NCBI RefSeq assembly: GCF_006547145.1
Contig: NZ_CP041244.1
Span: forward strand, 8,742,001 to 8,806,000
DNA: 64,000 nucleotides
Origin: Actinomadura sp. WMMA1423
GTDB taxonomy: Bacteria; Actinomycetota; Actinomycetes; Streptosporangiales; Streptosporangiaceae
Direction: 5' to 3'
Position numbers and translations under genes: made by a program. Below, in pieces: positions 9,041-18,510 of this stretch. Within the stretch, counting starts at the first letter, position 1. Each line of letters opens with the position of its first letter. The notes beneath the pieces are model-generated. The model made no database searches. It was not told where the DNA came from and saw only the letters and a list, made by a program, of their open reading frames with translations.

Positions 9041-10720
9041 CTAGGGAGCCCGGGCGGGCCGGCGGAAGATGGTGATGGAGTGCCCGACCTCGTCGATCGG
9101 CTCGCTGGAGCGGATCAGCGGCGTCAGCCGCGGGTCGTTCTTGACGATCCAGCTGTCGGACACCACCAGCAGCCCGCGCACCCGGCCGGGGGGCGCGGTG
9201 AGCGGGTCCCTCGCCCGGATGCCGTAGTAGGAGGGGCTGCCGCTGCCCTTGTAGACGAGCCAGACCGGCTCGTCCGGATACCGCTCCCGGAGCCGGTCGG
9301 CGAGCCGCCCGAGGTCCTGGCCCCAGTCGACGTTGGAGTCGTGCAGGCGCAGGTGCGTCCTGGACGGGCCGCCGAACGCCTCGTTGGAGTACGGCAGGTA
9401 GTAGGGGAAGGTCCGCAGCGAGCTGACGGCGACGAACAGCAGGAGCGCGACCGTCGCGGCCTTGGCCCACGGCCACCGGACGAGGACCGCGCAGCCCGCC
9501 GCCACCGCCAGAAAGATCGGGACGAATATGGCGTACCGGACGCCGAGGTCGCGCGACCCGGTCATCGCCCCCGCCAGCAGGACGGCCGCGGGCGCCAGAA
9601 GGTACGGCGCGGCCGGGCGCAGCCGGGGGAGGGTGAGCGTCGCCGCGACGCCCGCCGCCCACAGGGCGAGCATGCCCAGCGGCGTCTTCACCAGCAGCGC
9701 GGCCGGGAGGTAGTACCAGCGGGAGCCGTGGTAGACCTGGCCGAACAGGAAGCCCGTCCAGCGCCTGTCCTCGAACCCGAACTGGGCCCGCATCCCGTCC
9801 TGGAAGGGCCGGGGGAACGGCAGCCAGCCCGCGGCCTGCCCGCGCAGGCCGCCGACGGTCGGCAGATCGGCGGGCGCCGTCCAGCGCAGCCGCGGGTCCA
9901 CCGCGAGGTAGCTCGCCCACACCACCGCGACGGCCAGGACCCCGACTCCCGCCGCCGACAGCACGGCGGTCGGCAGGGGGCGGCGCGACGGTCGGGACGT
10001 CCAGACCGACACCGCCGCCAGCGCCAGGAGCACCGGGACGGCCGGCAGCGCGCTCATCTTGGTCGCCACGGCCGCCCCGAGCGCCAGCCCGGCGAGCGGC
10101 AGGTACGGCCGCGGCCTCCGCCTCGCGCGCCAGAGCAGCCAGACCGACGTCAGCAGGAGCCCGGCCGCCGGGACGTCCAGCGTGGCCAGCGAGCCGTGCG
10201 CGATGACGTCGGGGGAGAAGGCGTAAAGGGCCAGGGCCGCGAGCCCCCCGGCCGGGCCGGCGAGATCGCGGGCGAACGCGAAGACGACCAGCCCGAACAG
10301 CAGGGTCAGCGCGATGACGGGCAGCCGCCCGGCGAGCAGCACCCGCTGCGGGTCGTTGCCCCACCGGTACAGGAACTGCCTCCCGAACCTGTAGTCGCCG
10401 CCGTCGAAGGAGGCGCGCAGGTGCGGGTCGGTGAGCACCGCACCGGCGCCGATGAGCAGCTTGCCGAGCGGCGGATGCTCGGCGTTGCGGCGAAGGTCGT
10501 GGTCGCGGAGGTAGGTCACGCCCGCGCTGACGTAGACGGGTTCGTCGACGGTCGGGCTCTGCCGCACCGCCGTGGTGGCCATCGCGGCGGCCATCTGGAC
10601 CAGCAGCGCCACCACGACCGCCGCGAGCACCCAGCTCCGGCGCAGCGCCCGGAACCGGGTCGGCTCCGCTTCGGCCGGGGCCGCGGCGGGCCGTCCGGGC
10701 TCCGCGGACAGCGAGGTCAC
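9041..10720 (-). CDS. Membrane glycosyltransferase, GT39/ArnT-PMT type
   Basis: A 559-residue polytopic membrane protein using a polyprenyl-phosphate sugar donor and acting on the outer face of the membrane. The first loop after TM1 has the typical acidic pair and surrounding pattern (SPTVDEPVYVSAGVTYL, then AEHPPLGKLL), followed by about ten hydrophobic segments and a soluble C-terminal domain of ~130 residues (YYGIRARDPL; VWLVYKGSGS). The acceptor (protein, lipid or glycan) is unknown. It lies 73 bp downstream of the sulfatase-like gene on the same strand, so the two probably form an envelope-modification operon. Confidence 0.82.
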   Translation of the reverse strand: MTSLSAEPGRPAAAPAEAEPTRFRALRRSWVLAAVVVALLVQMAAAMATTAVRQSPTVDEPVYVSAGVTYLRDHDLRRNAEHPPLGKLLIGAGAVLTDPHLRASFDGGDYRFGRQFLYRWGNDPQRVLLAGRLPVIALTLLFGLVVFAFARDLAGPAGGLAALALYAFSPDVIAHGSLATLDVPAAGLLLTSVWLLWRARRRPRPYLPLAGLALGAAVATKMSALPAVPVLLALAAVSVWTSRPSRRPLPTAVLSAAGVGVLAVAVVWASYLAVDPRLRWTAPADLPTVGGLRGQAAGWLPFPRPFQDGMRAQFGFEDRRWTGFLFGQVYHGSRWYYLPAALLVKTPLGMLALWAAGVAATLTLPRLRPAAPYLLAPAAVLLAGAMTGSRDLGVRYAIFVPIFLAVAAGCAVLVRWPWAKAATVALLLFVAVSSLRTFPYYLPYSNEAFGGPSRTHLRLHDSNVDWGQDLGRLADRLRERYPDEPVWLVYKGSGSPSYYGIRARDPLTAPPGRVRGLLVVSDSWIVKNDPRLTPLIRSSEPIDEVGHSITIFRRPARAP

Positions 10721-10793
10721 AGCGCCGCCCTCGCGGCGCGCAGGACGCTGTTCATCCCCTTCCCCTCCCCGGAGGCGCCTTCTTGATCCGCCG

Positions 10794-12530
10794 TCAGCCT
10801 CCGAACGCGGTCAAGAAACGGTCGCGGAACGCGCTCATGGGCCACACGGGGGTGCTCCTGCCGGGGCGCAGGCCGTCCTGCCAGCCCCAACCGGAGATCC
10901 TGTCCAGCACGGCGGGGTCCTTGGCAACGATCGTGATCGGGACGTCCCGGCTCGCGCCCGGCCCGGTGATGAGCGGCGCGGGCTGGTGGTCGCCGAGGAA
11001 GACCAGCACGGAGTCCTTGTTCCCGTACGTCTCCACGTACGAGACGAGCGTGTTCAGCGTGTACTCGATCGACTTGCGGTACTCGTCGCGGATCCGGCCG
11101 GCCTGCGGCCAGGGCGCGTCGTAGCCCTTGCCCATCCCGTTGAAGACCGAGCCGTCGCCCACCTGGTCCCACGGGACCGGCCGCGGGATCGACGCCCACG
11201 GGGCGTGGCTCGACACCAGCGCCGTCTCGGCCATCACCGGCGCCCGGTCCTTCTTGGCGAGCTCGGTGCGCTGGAGCGTCGACAGGGTGTACTGGTCGGG
11301 CATGGTGGCGAAGCTGAAGCGCGGGCCGCGGTAGCCGAGGTTGCGGTCGTCGTAGACCTTGTCGTAGCCGTAGAAGGAGGCCTCCGGCCAGGCCCGGGTG
11401 ATCGCCGGCATCAGCGCGACCGTCCGGGAGTCCGCGCGGTGGAACGCCCCGTTCAGCGTCAGCCGGTCGCTGTTCACCAGCGCGCGGTACCGCTGCTGGT
11501 TGTTGACCCAAAGGCCCGACAGAAGCGTGGCGTGCGCCAGCCAGCTGCCGCCGCCCGCCGTCGAGGAGGTGAGCCATCCGCTGCGCGCGGAGAACCCCGC
11601 CTTGCGCAGCCGCTGCGTCCCCTGGTCGAGGACGGCGCCGACCTGCGGCGCGTACCGCGGGCTCTCCACCGCCGACCGCCCGTAGCTCTCCACGAACGCC
11701 AGGACGACGTCCTTCCCTCGCAGCCCGGTCAGCAGCTTGTCGGGCGGCGTGTTGCGGAACCCGTCCACGGCCGCGGCCTTCTCGAACTCCTTGCGGTCGT
11801 TCAGGCTCGTCCGCACCTGCCGCGCGTGGTCGTACGCGAGGACGGCCGCGCTCCTGGACGCCACGGGCAGGCCGTGGACGAACTGCGCGCCGAGCACGGC
11901 GCAGGCGATCCAGACCGTTCCCAGCACCCCGGCGGCCCAGGCCGCCGACCGGGTGTGGCGGACGGCCACGCGGCTCAGGCGCAGCGTCGACAGGGCGGTC
12001 AGCACGACCACGCCGACCGCCAGCGCCACCGCGAGGACCACGGCCGCGACCGCCCCCGCCTGCCCGGACGACTCCTTGACGAACTCGACGGCGGGCCCCA
12101 GCAGCGGCCAGTCGAGCACCAGGTCGAACGGCCGGACGAGCACCGCGTCGAACCCGATGTCCAGCACCTTCAGCACGAGCAGCAGCCCGAGGACGGCCCC
12201 GGCCGTCCCCGCCGCGTACCGCCTGGCCCTGGCCGGGACCACGAGGATCAGCGCCACGCCGACCACGCCCTCGATCGGGATGCGCGCGAAGGCCCCGAGG
12301 CCGAGCCGCGCGAACTCCGCCGGCGTGACCAGCGCGGCCAGCACGAGCAGGAACGCCGCACCGGTCGCCGCCCGCGCCGCGACCCGCCGCCGTCTCGGCC
12401 GCTCGCCCGCCTCAGGGGCGCCGGCCGGCACGTCCTCTTCTGTGCTCCGCTCCAAGCGGCTGTCAATGGACAGGTCGTCCTCCCAGGTTCGGCCCCCCGC
12501 CGCGCACGCGACACCCCGAAGCACGGGCAT
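10794..12530 (-). CDS. Membrane sulfatase-family protein, LTA-synthase-like
   Basis: 578 residues: several N-terminal transmembrane segments (roughly residues 55-245) then a large extracellular alkaline-phosphatase-fold domain. That domain starts at GKDVVLAFVESYGRSA, has the nucleophile region SSTAGGGSWLAHATLLSG, and ends with VLVFLGDHQPAPL, where the metal-binding Asp-His pair sits. Family members transfer phosphoglycerol or phosphoethanolamine, or hydrolyse such esters, at the cell surface. The ATG at 12530 has no good ribosome-binding site, and a start 15-25 codons further in is possible. Pairing with the GT39 gene suggests decoration of a cell-envelope polymer. Confidence 0.82.
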   Translation of the reverse strand: MPVLRGVACAAGGRTWEDDLSIDSRLERSTEEDVPAGAPEAGERPRRRRVAARAATGAAFLLVLAALVTPAEFARLGLGAFARIPIEGVVGVALILVVPARARRYAAGTAGAVLGLLLVLKVLDIGFDAVLVRPFDLVLDWPLLGPAVEFVKESSGQAGAVAAVVLAVALAVGVVVLTALSTLRLSRVAVRHTRSAAWAAGVLGTVWIACAVLGAQFVHGLPVASRSAAVLAYDHARQVRTSLNDRKEFEKAAAVDGFRNTPPDKLLTGLRGKDVVLAFVESYGRSAVESPRYAPQVGAVLDQGTQRLRKAGFSARSGWLTSSTAGGGSWLAHATLLSGLWVNNQQRYRALVNSDRLTLNGAFHRADSRTVALMPAITRAWPEASFYGYDKVYDDRNLGYRGPRFSFATMPDQYTLSTLQRTELAKKDRAPVMAETALVSSHAPWASIPRPVPWDQVGDGSVFNGMGKGYDAPWPQAGRIRDEYRKSIEYTLNTLVSYVETYGNKDSVLVFLGDHQPAPLITGPGASRDVPITIVAKDPAVLDRISGWGWQDGLRPGRSTPVWPMSAFRDRFLTAFGG

Positions 12531-12650
12531 CCCGCACCCACGGGTTCAAAAGATCTCATCTTCGCGGCGCCCGGGATGTCGAGAACGCGGGCGCGGTTCC
12601 GATCCACTGGTGAGAGGCGCCGCGGGGCGCCCGCCAAGGAGGTACCGGAG

Positions 12651-13256
12651 ATGAGCAAGGTCACCTGCGACATCGGGATTTCCGTCGACGGCTTCGCCGC
12701 CGGACCGAACCAGAGCCTGGCCGAGCCGCTCGGCGAGGACGGCGAGCGGCTGCACCGGTGGATGTTCGAGGAGGCCGACGCCAACGCCGAGGTGCTCGAG
12801 AAGATCACGTCGGCCGGGGCCTTCATCATGGGGCGCAACATGTTCGGCCCCGACCGCGGCCCGTCGTGGAACCCGGACTGGACCGGCTGGTGGGGTGAGG
12901 AGCCGCCCTACCACGCGCCGGTGTTCGTGCTGACGCACCACCCGCGGGAGAGCTTCTCGATGAAGGGCGGCACGACGTTCCACTTCGTCGCCGACGGGAT
13001 CGGGTCGGCGCTGGCCCAGGCCCGGCGGGCCGCGGGGGACCGGGACGTCTCGGTCGCCGGGGGTGCGAGCACCGTGAACCAGTACCTGGCGGCGGGAGCG
13101 ATCGACGAGCTCCGCCTGCACATCGCGCCCATCGTCCTCGGCAAGGGCGAGCGCCTCTTCGAGGGCGTCGGCGACCTGGTGCTGGAGCCGGTCGAGACGT
13201 CCCGCACCCCCCTGGTCACCCACGTGACCTACCGCGTCGGCCGCCCGCTCGGATGA
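12651..13256 (+). CDS. Dihydrofolate reductase-family (RibD C-terminal-like) protein
   Basis: 201 residues matching the RibD C-terminal/DHFR-like fold: SKVTCDIGISVDGFAAGPNQ at the N-terminus, GAFIMGRNMFG, VSVAGGASTVNQYLAAG and a final IAPIVLGKGERLFEG. These proteins bind NADPH; most members like this one have no proven substrate and are not the housekeeping FolA. The ATG has a strong AAGGAGG about 8 bases upstream, which sets the start; the frame is open much further upstream but only by chance on the antisense of the sulfatase gene. Confidence 0.85.
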   Translation: MSKVTCDIGISVDGFAAGPNQSLAEPLGEDGERLHRWMFEEADANAEVLEKITSAGAFIMGRNMFGPDRGPSWNPDWTGWWGEEPPYHAPVFVLTHHPRESFSMKGGTTFHFVADGIGSALAQARRAAGDRDVSVAGGASTVNQYLAAGAIDELRLHIAPIVLGKGERLFEGVGDLVLEPVETSRTPLVTHVTYRVGRPLG

Positions 13257-13684
13257 CCTCCAGCAGGCGGGCGACCTCGGCGGCGACCGCGTCGCGGCCC
13301 GCGGGCGGGTAGCGGCGCGAGCCGGCGGCGCCGGGTGAGCCGCGCGTAGGCGTCCGGGGGACGACCGTGAGGGCGGGGGGCAAGGTTCCGGCCCCTGCTG
13401 GCCCGCCCGGCGGTTTCTTTCGCATCGTGAGCGACGGACGAAATTTCGTGCGGCGGAGGGACCGTCCGCCCGCCGGTCTGACCTCGCGTCCTGACAGCGT
13501 CCGCGCCGCCGCGGCCCTCTCCGGCCCCGACGCTTGTGGAACGTTCCGAAGCCTCGACAGCTGGTGCTGACTCAACCGCCGTCCTGACTGGATCCGCGCA
13601 CGTCAGCGAAGCGAATGACGTACTTCGAGCAGGTTTCCGCCAGGGTGATGACGGATGTCGAGCAGGGGTGTTACGTTCCACCGC
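13257..13684. other. 428-bp intergenic region, no convincing gene
   Basis: The open frames here have poor codon structure and no ribosome-binding sites. The right half has AT-richer patches and probably carries the promoter of the DeoR-led sugar operon. Two ACGTTCC elements (13541-13547 and 13673-13679) are the only repeated motif I noticed. Confidence 0.5.
13538..13547. promoter_or_regulatory. Possible operator palindrome upstream of DeoR gene
   Basis: The perfect 10-base palindrome GGAACGTTCC, with an additional ACGTTCC half-site at 13673-13679 next to the DeoR start. The position suits autoregulation of the operon, but short palindromes occur by chance in such G+C-rich DNA. Confidence 0.3.
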
Positions 13685-14446
13685 GTGACATCGAGCATGC
13701 GACGGGCGCAGATCGTGTCCTCCCTGCGCGCCAAGGGGGCCGCCTCGGTCCGGGAACTGGCCGAGACGCTTCAGGTCAGCGAGTCCACGATCCGCCGCGA
13801 CCTCGACGTGCTCGACCGCAACGGCGAGCTGCTGCGCACCTACGGGGGAGCGGCGCTGTCCCCGCGCCCGGCCGCCCCGGAGATCTCCTTCGCGGCGTCG
13901 GCCGAGCACGACAGCGCCGAGAAGGCGGCGGTGGCCGAGCGTGCGGCGGCGCTGGTCGAGGACGACATGGTCGTGGTCCTCGACATCGGCACCAGCACGC
14001 GGCTCCTCGCCCGGCACCTGCGGGGCCGGCCCGTCACCGTCATCACCGCGAACCTGGCCGTGCTGGACGAGCTGCGCGACGACGACGCCGTCCGGCTGTG
14101 CCTGCTCGGCGGCGTCCTGCGGCGCAACTACCTCTCGCTCGTCGGCTCGCTCACCGAGACCGCGCTCCGCCAGGTCCGCGCCGACCTGGTGTTCCTGAGC
14201 TGCACCGGGGTGCGGCCGGACGGCCACGTCATGGACGACATGGAGGTCGAGACCCCGATCAAGCAGGCGATGCTGGACTCGGCGGACCGGGTGGTGCTGG
14301 TCGCCTCCGAGGCCAAGTTCCCCGGCACCGGCTCGCTGCGGGTGTGCTCACTCGACCGGATCGACGCTCTGGTCACGACGGCGGGGGCCGACCCCCGGAC
14401 TCTGGAGGTCTGCCGGGAGGCGGGCGGGAAGGTGTACATCGCATGA
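13685..14446 (+). CDS. DeoR-family sugar operon repressor
   Basis: A transcription regulator with an N-terminal winged helix (RRAQIVSSLRAKGAASVRELAE, then VSESTIRRDLDVLDRNG) and the C-terminal DeoR sensor domain that binds phosphorylated sugars (DIGTSTRLLARHL; LLGGVLRRNYLSLVGS). I choose the GTG at 13685, giving 253 residues; an ATG at 13655 and one at 13697 are also in frame and none has a clear ribosome-binding site. The stop overlaps the next start (ATGA), so it is co-transcribed with the GH4 gene and presumably controls the whole 13.7-23 kb operon in response to a sugar phosphate. Confidence 0.88.
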   Translation: MTSSMRRAQIVSSLRAKGAASVRELAETLQVSESTIRRDLDVLDRNGELLRTYGGAALSPRPAAPEISFAASAEHDSAEKAAVAERAAALVEDDMVVVLDIGTSTRLLARHLRGRPVTVITANLAVLDELRDDDAVRLCLLGGVLRRNYLSLVGSLTETALRQVRADLVFLSCTGVRPDGHVMDDMEVETPIKQAMLDSADRVVLVASEAKFPGTGSLRVCSLDRIDALVTTAGADPRTLEVCREAGGKVYIA

Positions 14447-15813
14447 AGCTGGCCATTCTCGGCGGGGGCGGGTTCCGGGTGCCGTACGTGTACCAGGCCC
14501 TGCTGCGCGACCCCGGCTCCCCGCGCATCGAGGAGGTCTGGCTCCAGGACTCCGACGCAGGCCGCCTGGCGGGAATGGCCGAGGTCCTCGCGGCGCTCGC
14601 GGGCGGCGCCGAGGACGCCCCCCGCGTGTTCACCAGCACGGGGCTCGACGAGGCGCTGGAAGGCGCCGACTTCGTCTTCGCCGCGGTACGGGTGGGCGGC
14701 CTCCGGGGCCGGGTCTGCGACGAGCGCGTCGCGCTGGACCTGAACGTCCTGGGCCAGGAGACCACCGGTCCCGGCGGGATCGCCTACGGGCTGCGCACCA
14801 TCCCCGTGATGCTCGACATCGCGCATCGCGTGAAGGCCCTGGCGCCGGGCGCCTACGTCATCAACTTCACCAACCCCGCCGGGATGATCACCGAGGCGAT
14901 GCAGGGGGTGCTCGGCGACCGGGTGCTCGGCATCTGCGACACCCCCTCGGGCCTCGGCATGCGGGTCGCCGCCGCGCTCGGCCTGGACCCGGACCGCGTC
15001 CAGATGGACTACGTCGGCCTGAACCACCTCGGCTGGATGCGCCGCGTCCTGCACGACGGCGTGGACGTCCTTCCCCGCCTGCTCGCCGACGACGACCTGC
15101 TCGGGAGCCTGGAGGAGGGCGTGGTCTTCGGCCGCGAGTGGCTGCGCGACCTCGGCCTGATCCCCAACGAGTACCTGTACTACTACTACTTCAACCGCGA
15201 GGCGGTCCGCGCCACCCTCGACGCGCCGCAGACGCGCGGCGAGTTCCTGCTCAAGCAGCAGGAGGCGTTCTACGAGCGGATCGCGGCGGCCTCCGGCGGC
15301 GCGGCCATGGACCTGTGGCGCGAGACCGTCGCCTCGCGCAGCGCCAGCTACATGGCCGAGATGAAGGGCGCGCCCACCGGCGAGGCGGTCGAGGGCCACT
15401 CCGGGATCGACCCGGCCGACGAGGGCTACGCGAGGGTCGCGCTGAACGTGATGGCCGCGATCAGCCGCGACGAGCCCGCCACCATGATCCTCAACGTGCG
15501 GAACGGGGAGACCGTCGCCGCGCTGCCCCCGGACGCGGTCGTCGAGGTGCCCGTCACCGTCGACGCCACCGGCGTCCACCCCCTCCCGCTCGACCAGCCC
15601 GACCTGCATCAGGCCGGGCTGATGCAGCAGGTCAAGGCCGTCGAGCGGCTCACCGTCGGCGCGGCCGTGACCGGCTCGCGCACCGAGGCCGCCAAGGCCT
15701 TCGCCCTGCACCCCCTGGTCGACTCGGCGCGGATCGGCCGGCAGCTGCTCGACGGCTACATCGACCGGATCCCCGAGGTCGCCGCCGTCTTCACCCGTGA
15801 GGAGTCGTCATGA
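14443..15813 (+). CDS. GH4 family 6-phospho-beta-glucosidase-like enzyme
   Basis: 456 residues. Family 4 glycosidases are NAD- and metal-dependent and work by oxidation-elimination on the sugar's C3. Visible signatures: the N-terminal MKLAILGGGGFRVPYV Rossmann loop, QETTGPGGIAYGLRTIP, NFTNPAGMITEAM, GICDTPSG with the metal-binding Cys, and GLNHLGW with the metal-binding His. The ATG overlaps the DeoR stop and its own stop overlaps the kinase start. With a PfkB kinase and importer adjacent, the substrate is likely an imported disaccharide or its phosphorylated form. Because GH4 specificities vary, the 6-phospho-beta-glucosidase name is tentative. Confidence 0.85.
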   Translation: MKLAILGGGGFRVPYVYQALLRDPGSPRIEEVWLQDSDAGRLAGMAEVLAALAGGAEDAPRVFTSTGLDEALEGADFVFAAVRVGGLRGRVCDERVALDLNVLGQETTGPGGIAYGLRTIPVMLDIAHRVKALAPGAYVINFTNPAGMITEAMQGVLGDRVLGICDTPSGLGMRVAAALGLDPDRVQMDYVGLNHLGWMRRVLHDGVDVLPRLLADDDLLGSLEEGVVFGREWLRDLGLIPNEYLYYYYFNREAVRATLDAPQTRGEFLLKQQEAFYERIAAASGGAAMDLWRETVASRSASYMAEMKGAPTGEAVEGHSGIDPADEGYARVALNVMAAISRDEPATMILNVRNGETVAALPPDAVVEVPVTVDATGVHPLPLDQPDLHQAGLMQQVKAVERLTVGAAVTGSRTEAAKAFALHPLVDSARIGRQLLDGYIDRIPEVAAVFTREESS

Positions 15814-17003
15814 GAGTGGAAACCCTGGACGGCGCCCCGCCGGTGGAGCACCCGGGGCCGGGCGGGGCCGCGGCCCCCGGGCAGCCGCCCGAGCCGTCCA
15901 TGGCCGACCCCTGCCGCGAGCGCGTCCCGGCCGGCGAGCTGCTGCGCGGCGGCGACCTCCCGGGCCCGGCGGAACTGGACGTCTTCCTCAGCGGCCAGGT
16001 CTTCATGGACATGATCTTCACCGGGCTGCCGGGGCTGCCGCCGCCCGGCACCGAGGTGTTCACCGAGGGCCTCGGCTCGGCGCCCGGCGGCGCCGCCAAC
16101 ATCGCGGTGGCGATGAGCCGGCTCGGCCTGCGGGTCGGGCTCGCGGCCCCGTTCGGGGACGACATGTTCGGCTCCTACCTGTGGCGGACGCTCGCCGAGC
16201 AGGAGGGCATCGACCTCGGGCACTCCCGCCGGATCAAGAGCTGGCCGACGCCGGTCACGGTGTCGCTGGCCTACGACTCCGACCGCAGCATGGTCACCTA
16301 CGCCAGGCCCCTGCCGGACCTCGATCCGGGTGAGACGGGCGACGCGGAGGCGGTGCTCGGCTCCCCGCCGCCGGCCGCGCGCGCCTGCTTCATCGACATC
16401 GAGCATCCGGTGCCGGGCTGGGCGAAGGAGATGCGGCGGTCGGGCGCCACGGTGTTCGCCGACATCGGCTGGGACGCCACCGAGACGTGGTCCAGCGAGG
16501 TCCTCGACCGGCTGGAGCACGTGGACGTGTTCCTGCCGAACGCGGTGGAGGCCATGGCCTACACCCGCACCACCACGCCGGAGGACGCGGCCCGCGTCCT
16601 GTCCGAGCGGGTCCCCGTCGTCGTCGTGAAGCGGGGCGGCGCGGGCGCCATCGCGATCGACTCCGCGACGGGGGAGGTCGCCGAGACCGACGCGCTGCCG
16701 GTGCGGCCGCTCGACGCGACCGGCGCAGGCGACGTGTTCGGCGCCGGGTTCCTGTTCGGCACGCTCGCCGGCCTTCCGCTCCTGGAGCGGCTGCGGTTCG
16801 CCAACCTGTGCGCGGGCCTTTCGGTCCGGCACCGCAGCGGATCGCTCGGCGCGCCGTGCTGGGGGGAGATCGCCGCGTTCGGCGAGTCCGGCGAGGTGCC
16901 CGAGTCCGTCCTCGAGCCGTACGCCTTCGTCGTGGACTTCATCCCCGACTCGGCGACCGACACCGTCGTCAGGGCCGAGCCCACCCTCCGGGCCGACCAC
17001 TAG
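15810..17003 (+). CDS. PfkB-family sugar kinase
   Basis: 397 residues with ribokinase-fold signatures: DVFLSGQVFMDMIF near residue 55, GSAPGGAANIAVAMSRLGL (PfkB signature 1), VVVVKRGGAGAIAID, and DATGAGDVFGAGFLFG (signature 2 with the catalytic Asp and anion hole). There is a ~50-residue N-terminal extension rich in Pro and Gly before the fold; an internal start cannot be excluded, although the ATG overlapping the GH4 stop is well placed. It would phosphorylate the sugar released or imported by the operon. Confidence 0.87.
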   Translation: MRVETLDGAPPVEHPGPGGAAAPGQPPEPSMADPCRERVPAGELLRGGDLPGPAELDVFLSGQVFMDMIFTGLPGLPPPGTEVFTEGLGSAPGGAANIAVAMSRLGLRVGLAAPFGDDMFGSYLWRTLAEQEGIDLGHSRRIKSWPTPVTVSLAYDSDRSMVTYARPLPDLDPGETGDAEAVLGSPPPAARACFIDIEHPVPGWAKEMRRSGATVFADIGWDATETWSSEVLDRLEHVDVFLPNAVEAMAYTRTTTPEDAARVLSERVPVVVVKRGGAGAIAIDSATGEVAETDALPVRPLDATGAGDVFGAGFLFGTLAGLPLLERLRFANLCAGLSVRHRSGSLGAPCWGEIAAFGESGEVPESVLEPYAFVVDFIPDSATDTVVRAEPTLRADH

Positions 17004-17060
17004 CGCCGCCCCGACCGGCGCGATCACAGCAGTCCAGGGAACGAAAAGGGAGCCGCAGGA

Positions 17061-18419
17061 ATGCCGACATCGACGAGGCGAGGGGCGGCCGCGGCGGTCG
17101 CGGCCCTCGCGACCGTGCTCGCCGCCGCGTGCGCACCGGGCTCGTCCGGCGACGAGCCGGAGAGCAAGGCGCCCGCCGCGGTGAACACCGACGTGGCCAA
17201 GGCCGGGAACGTGACCCTCACCGTCTGGGACCAGGAGGTCCAGGGCGGGCAGAAGAAGCAGATCGAGGAACTGAACAAGCGGTTCCAGGCCAAGTACCCC
17301 AACGTGAAGATCAACCGGGTGTCGCGGTCGTTCAGCGACCTGCAGAAGACACTCCGGCTCGCGCTGTCGGGGAGCAACCCTCCCGACGTCGTCGAGGCCA
17401 ACCAGGGCTACGGGTCCATGGCGCAGTACGTCAAGGCCGGGATGCTCCTCCCGCTCGACTCCTACGACCAGGTCTACGGGTGGCGCAAGCGCTATCCCAA
17501 GGGCCTGACGGACCTGAACAGCGTCACCAAGGACGGCAAGCTCATCGGGTCCGGCAACCTGTACGGGGTCTCGCTGAACGGTGAGATCGTCGGCCTCTAC
17601 TACAACAAGGAGAAGCTCGCCAAGCTCGGCGTCCAGCCGCCGAAGACCTGGGCCGAGTTCGACCAGGCGCTCGCCACGGCCAAGGGCAAGGGCGAGGTCC
17701 CGATCGCGTTCGGCAACCTGGAGAAGCTGCCCGCGATGCAGCTCTACGGCATCCTCCAGGACGGCGTGACCGACAAGGAGGCCGTCCGCAAGCTCGTGTT
17801 CGGCAGCGGCGGCTCCTGGACCGACGCCTCGAACGTCCAGGCGGCGCAGAAGCTCGCCGACTGGTCGAAGAAGGGCTACCTCACCAAGGACGCCAACGCC
17901 GTCAAGTGGGACGACACCCCCGTGAACTTCGCCAAGGGCGACGGCGTGTTCATGTTCGGCGGGACGTGGTGGGCGTCCGAGCTGAACGACAAGATGAAGG
18001 ACAAGGTCGGCTTCATGCTGCCGCCCGCGGCGCAGGCCGGCTCGCCGACGGCGACGATGGGCGGCGAGAGCCTGCCCTGGTCCATCACCGGCAAGAGCAA
18101 GAACCCGGACGTCGCGGCCGCCTACATCAACTTCATCACCTCCCCCGAGGCGATGGACGTCTCCGTCGAGACCGGCAACCTCCCGGCGCTCGCGGCGCCC
18201 TCCAAGCAGCCGGCCGAGCCGCTGCTGAAGGAGGTGTCGACGGCGTGGGCCGAGCTGAGCAAGAACGACGGCATCACCCCGTACATCGACTACGCGACGC
18301 CGACCTTCGCCGACGCGTTCGGCGGGCCGCTCCAGGAGCTCGTCGCCGGGCGCAAGCCCGCCGACGAGGTCATGAAGGCGGCGCAGGACGACTACACCGC
18401 CTTCCAGAAGAAGAAGTAG
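17061..18419 (+). CDS. Extracellular sugar-binding lipoprotein of ABC importer
   Basis: 452 residues, family 1 extracellular solute-binding protein (MalE/UgpB-like). An Arg-rich N-terminus leads into a hydrophobic stretch and lipobox LAAACAPGSS (Cys at residue ~22), so it is a membrane-anchored lipoprotein. The mature part shows typical features: VTLTVWDQEVQGGQKKQIEELNKRF, ALSGSNPPDVVEANQGYG, GLYYNKEKLAKLGVQPPKTW and GGTWWASELNDKM. It lies 57 bp after the kinase and 91 bp before the permeases. Confidence 0.92.
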   Translation: MPTSTRRGAAAAVAALATVLAAACAPGSSGDEPESKAPAAVNTDVAKAGNVTLTVWDQEVQGGQKKQIEELNKRFQAKYPNVKINRVSRSFSDLQKTLRLALSGSNPPDVVEANQGYGSMAQYVKAGMLLPLDSYDQVYGWRKRYPKGLTDLNSVTKDGKLIGSGNLYGVSLNGEIVGLYYNKEKLAKLGVQPPKTWAEFDQALATAKGKGEVPIAFGNLEKLPAMQLYGILQDGVTDKEAVRKLVFGSGGSWTDASNVQAAQKLADWSKKGYLTKDANAVKWDDTPVNFAKGDGVFMFGGTWWASELNDKMKDKVGFMLPPAAQAGSPTATMGGESLPWSITGKSKNPDVAAAYINFITSPEAMDVSVETGNLPALAAPSKQPAEPLLKEVSTAWAELSKNDGITPYIDYATPTFADAFGGPLQELVAGRKPADEVMKAAQDDYTAFQKKK

Positions 18420-18510
18420 GGATCGGGCCCGCACGCCCCCGGCCGCGCCTCACCCGCGGCGCGGCCGGAGGCGGGGCGGCGCCGGGACGCACGACCCAAG
18501 GAGCCCGCAC

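Noticed and set aside
13216..14227. Minus-strand frames covering the intergenic region and DeoR gene
   Set aside because: Antisense of a well-supported gene, with Arg/Ala/Gly-biased composition and no recognisable domain.
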